Positions 63,654 to 64,000 of a stretch of 64,000 nt of DNA are shown in pieces. The notes below the pieces were generated by a model. That model was not told where the DNA came from, made no database searches, and saw only the letters and a program-made list of their open reading frames with translations. Each line of letters starts with the position of its first letter. Within the stretch, counting starts at the first letter, position 1. The translations under genes were made by a program, and so were the position numbers. The stretch is from positions 56,982-120,981 of the forward strand of contig NW_023501124.1 of the NCBI RefSeq assembly GCF_014066305.1, in the 5' to 3' direction. The stretch is from Letharia columbiana. Taxonomy: Eukaryota; Ascomycota; Lecanoromycetes; Lecanorales; Parmeliaceae.

Positions 63654-63782
63654 CTTAGTTATATTAATTATTAAGTTCTATAAAAGAAAAGAGCGACTTG
63701 ATATAGGCGCGCTAAGGCGTGTTATGTGACGTAGTTACGTGATCGTTAAGACGCTAAGAGTTACGTAATTCGAATTTCAATA
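63654..63782 (-). repeat. Copia LTR (right, 5' LTR by orientation)
   Basis: Partner of 56683-56811, with more C and G retained. The AT-rich sequence continues beyond it to the window end. Confidence 0.85.
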
Positions 63783-64000
63783 TACTCTACTATAATTTAG
63801 ATTACTTAATAAACTATACTTTTTATATTATCTACTAATAAACTAAATCTTTAATTAATTTATACTTTTTAATACTTATTAGAATTTAATCTTACTATAT
63901 ATTATAAGACTAATAAAGTAAATATTATTCTTAACGTATTATTTAGACTTTAAGTAGTATAAATTTCGAAGAGAAGTAAGTAATATTAGAAAGTCTTTAT
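63783..64000. other. AT-rich RIP tract continuing past the window
   Basis: No feature seen; the isochore has no right boundary in this window. Confidence 0.4.

Larger units (their letters stand above)
56683..63782 (-). mobile_element. Ty1/Copia LTR retrotransposon, RIP-inactivated, minus orientation
   Basis: Two 129-bp LTRs (56683-56811, 63654-63782) bound 6.84 kb. Orientation: read on the minus strand, a purine tract GAAGGGGAGT directly precedes the left LTR, as expected for a 3' LTR polypurine tract, and the LTR then begins TATTRAAATT, a RIP form of the usual TGTTG start. The minus strand also shows reverse transcriptase landmarks. At about 58680-58712 the text reads K-A-L-Y-N-L-K-stop where Copia elements have K-A-L-Y-G-L-K-Q. 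About 43 codons later, at 58552-58569, it reads Y-I-N-N-I where Y-V-D-D-I is expected. Both are G-to-A/C-to-T versions. No frame is open. A target duplication could not be identified. Confidence 0.8.

Overview
The window is nuclear DNA of a filamentous ascomycete (Pezizomycotina). The evidence is short introns (about 50-150 bp) with GT...AG ends and CTAAC/CTGAC-like branch sites, single-copy genes of fungal type (Vps20, RIX7, Swc4, HEM2, glutaminase A, S28 peptidase), and a large AT-rich tract with the signature of repeat-induced point mutation (RIP). I cannot place it to class with confidence; the gene set and AT-rich isochore would fit Leotiomycetes or Dothideomycetes.

Layout. Positions 1-28.6 kb are a normal gene-dense euchromatic arm with mixed strands. 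In order they carry: the 3' end of an unknown gene; a secreted S28 prolyl peptidase (+); a GC-rich alpha/beta hydrolase (-); a decayed chromodomain fragment and a small AT-rich scar; a DHX35-type DEAH helicase (+); a PITH-domain protein (+); VPS20 (-) and RIX7 (+) sharing a 186-bp divergent promoter; glutaminase A (+, ten exons); a PAP2 lipid phosphatase (+); SWC4 (-) and a p24 cargo receptor (+) in divergent arrangement; an unknown disordered nuclear-looking protein (-); HEM2 (+); and a BTB protein (-). I rebuilt exon structures by joining frames at splice sites and checking phase. Most ATG starts therefore lie in short first exons.

From 29.26 kb onward the sequence is dominated by mobile elements. 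Two copies of one undescribed terminal-inverted-repeat element (A, 29.26-30.58 kb, plus; B, from 34.98 kb, minus) face each other. They bracket a 4.4-kb, largely normal-GC island that holds a hypothetical three-exon gene, a 0.57-kb TIR element with TA flanks, and a pair of about 130-bp direct repeats. From 35 kb to the end the DNA is RIP-saturated: CpA/TpG are almost absent while CpG survives, and no open gene remains. Inside this graveyard I can still resolve a nested TIR element in copy B, two direct 2.8-kb repeats (43.5-46.4 and 47.1-49.9 kb), several tandem arrays, and a 7.1-kb Ty1/Copia retrotransposon on the minus strand (56.7-63.8 kb) with 129-bp LTRs and RIP-damaged reverse transcriptase motifs.

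The host genes are unrelated housekeeping functions (haem synthesis, ribosome assembly, ESCRT-III, chromatin remodelling, splicing-type helicase, ER-Golgi traffic) plus two secreted nutrient-scavenging enzymes. There is no operon-like pathway and no secondary-metabolite cluster. The most unusual feature is the inverted pair A/B with its enclosed gene island at the edge of the RIP isochore.
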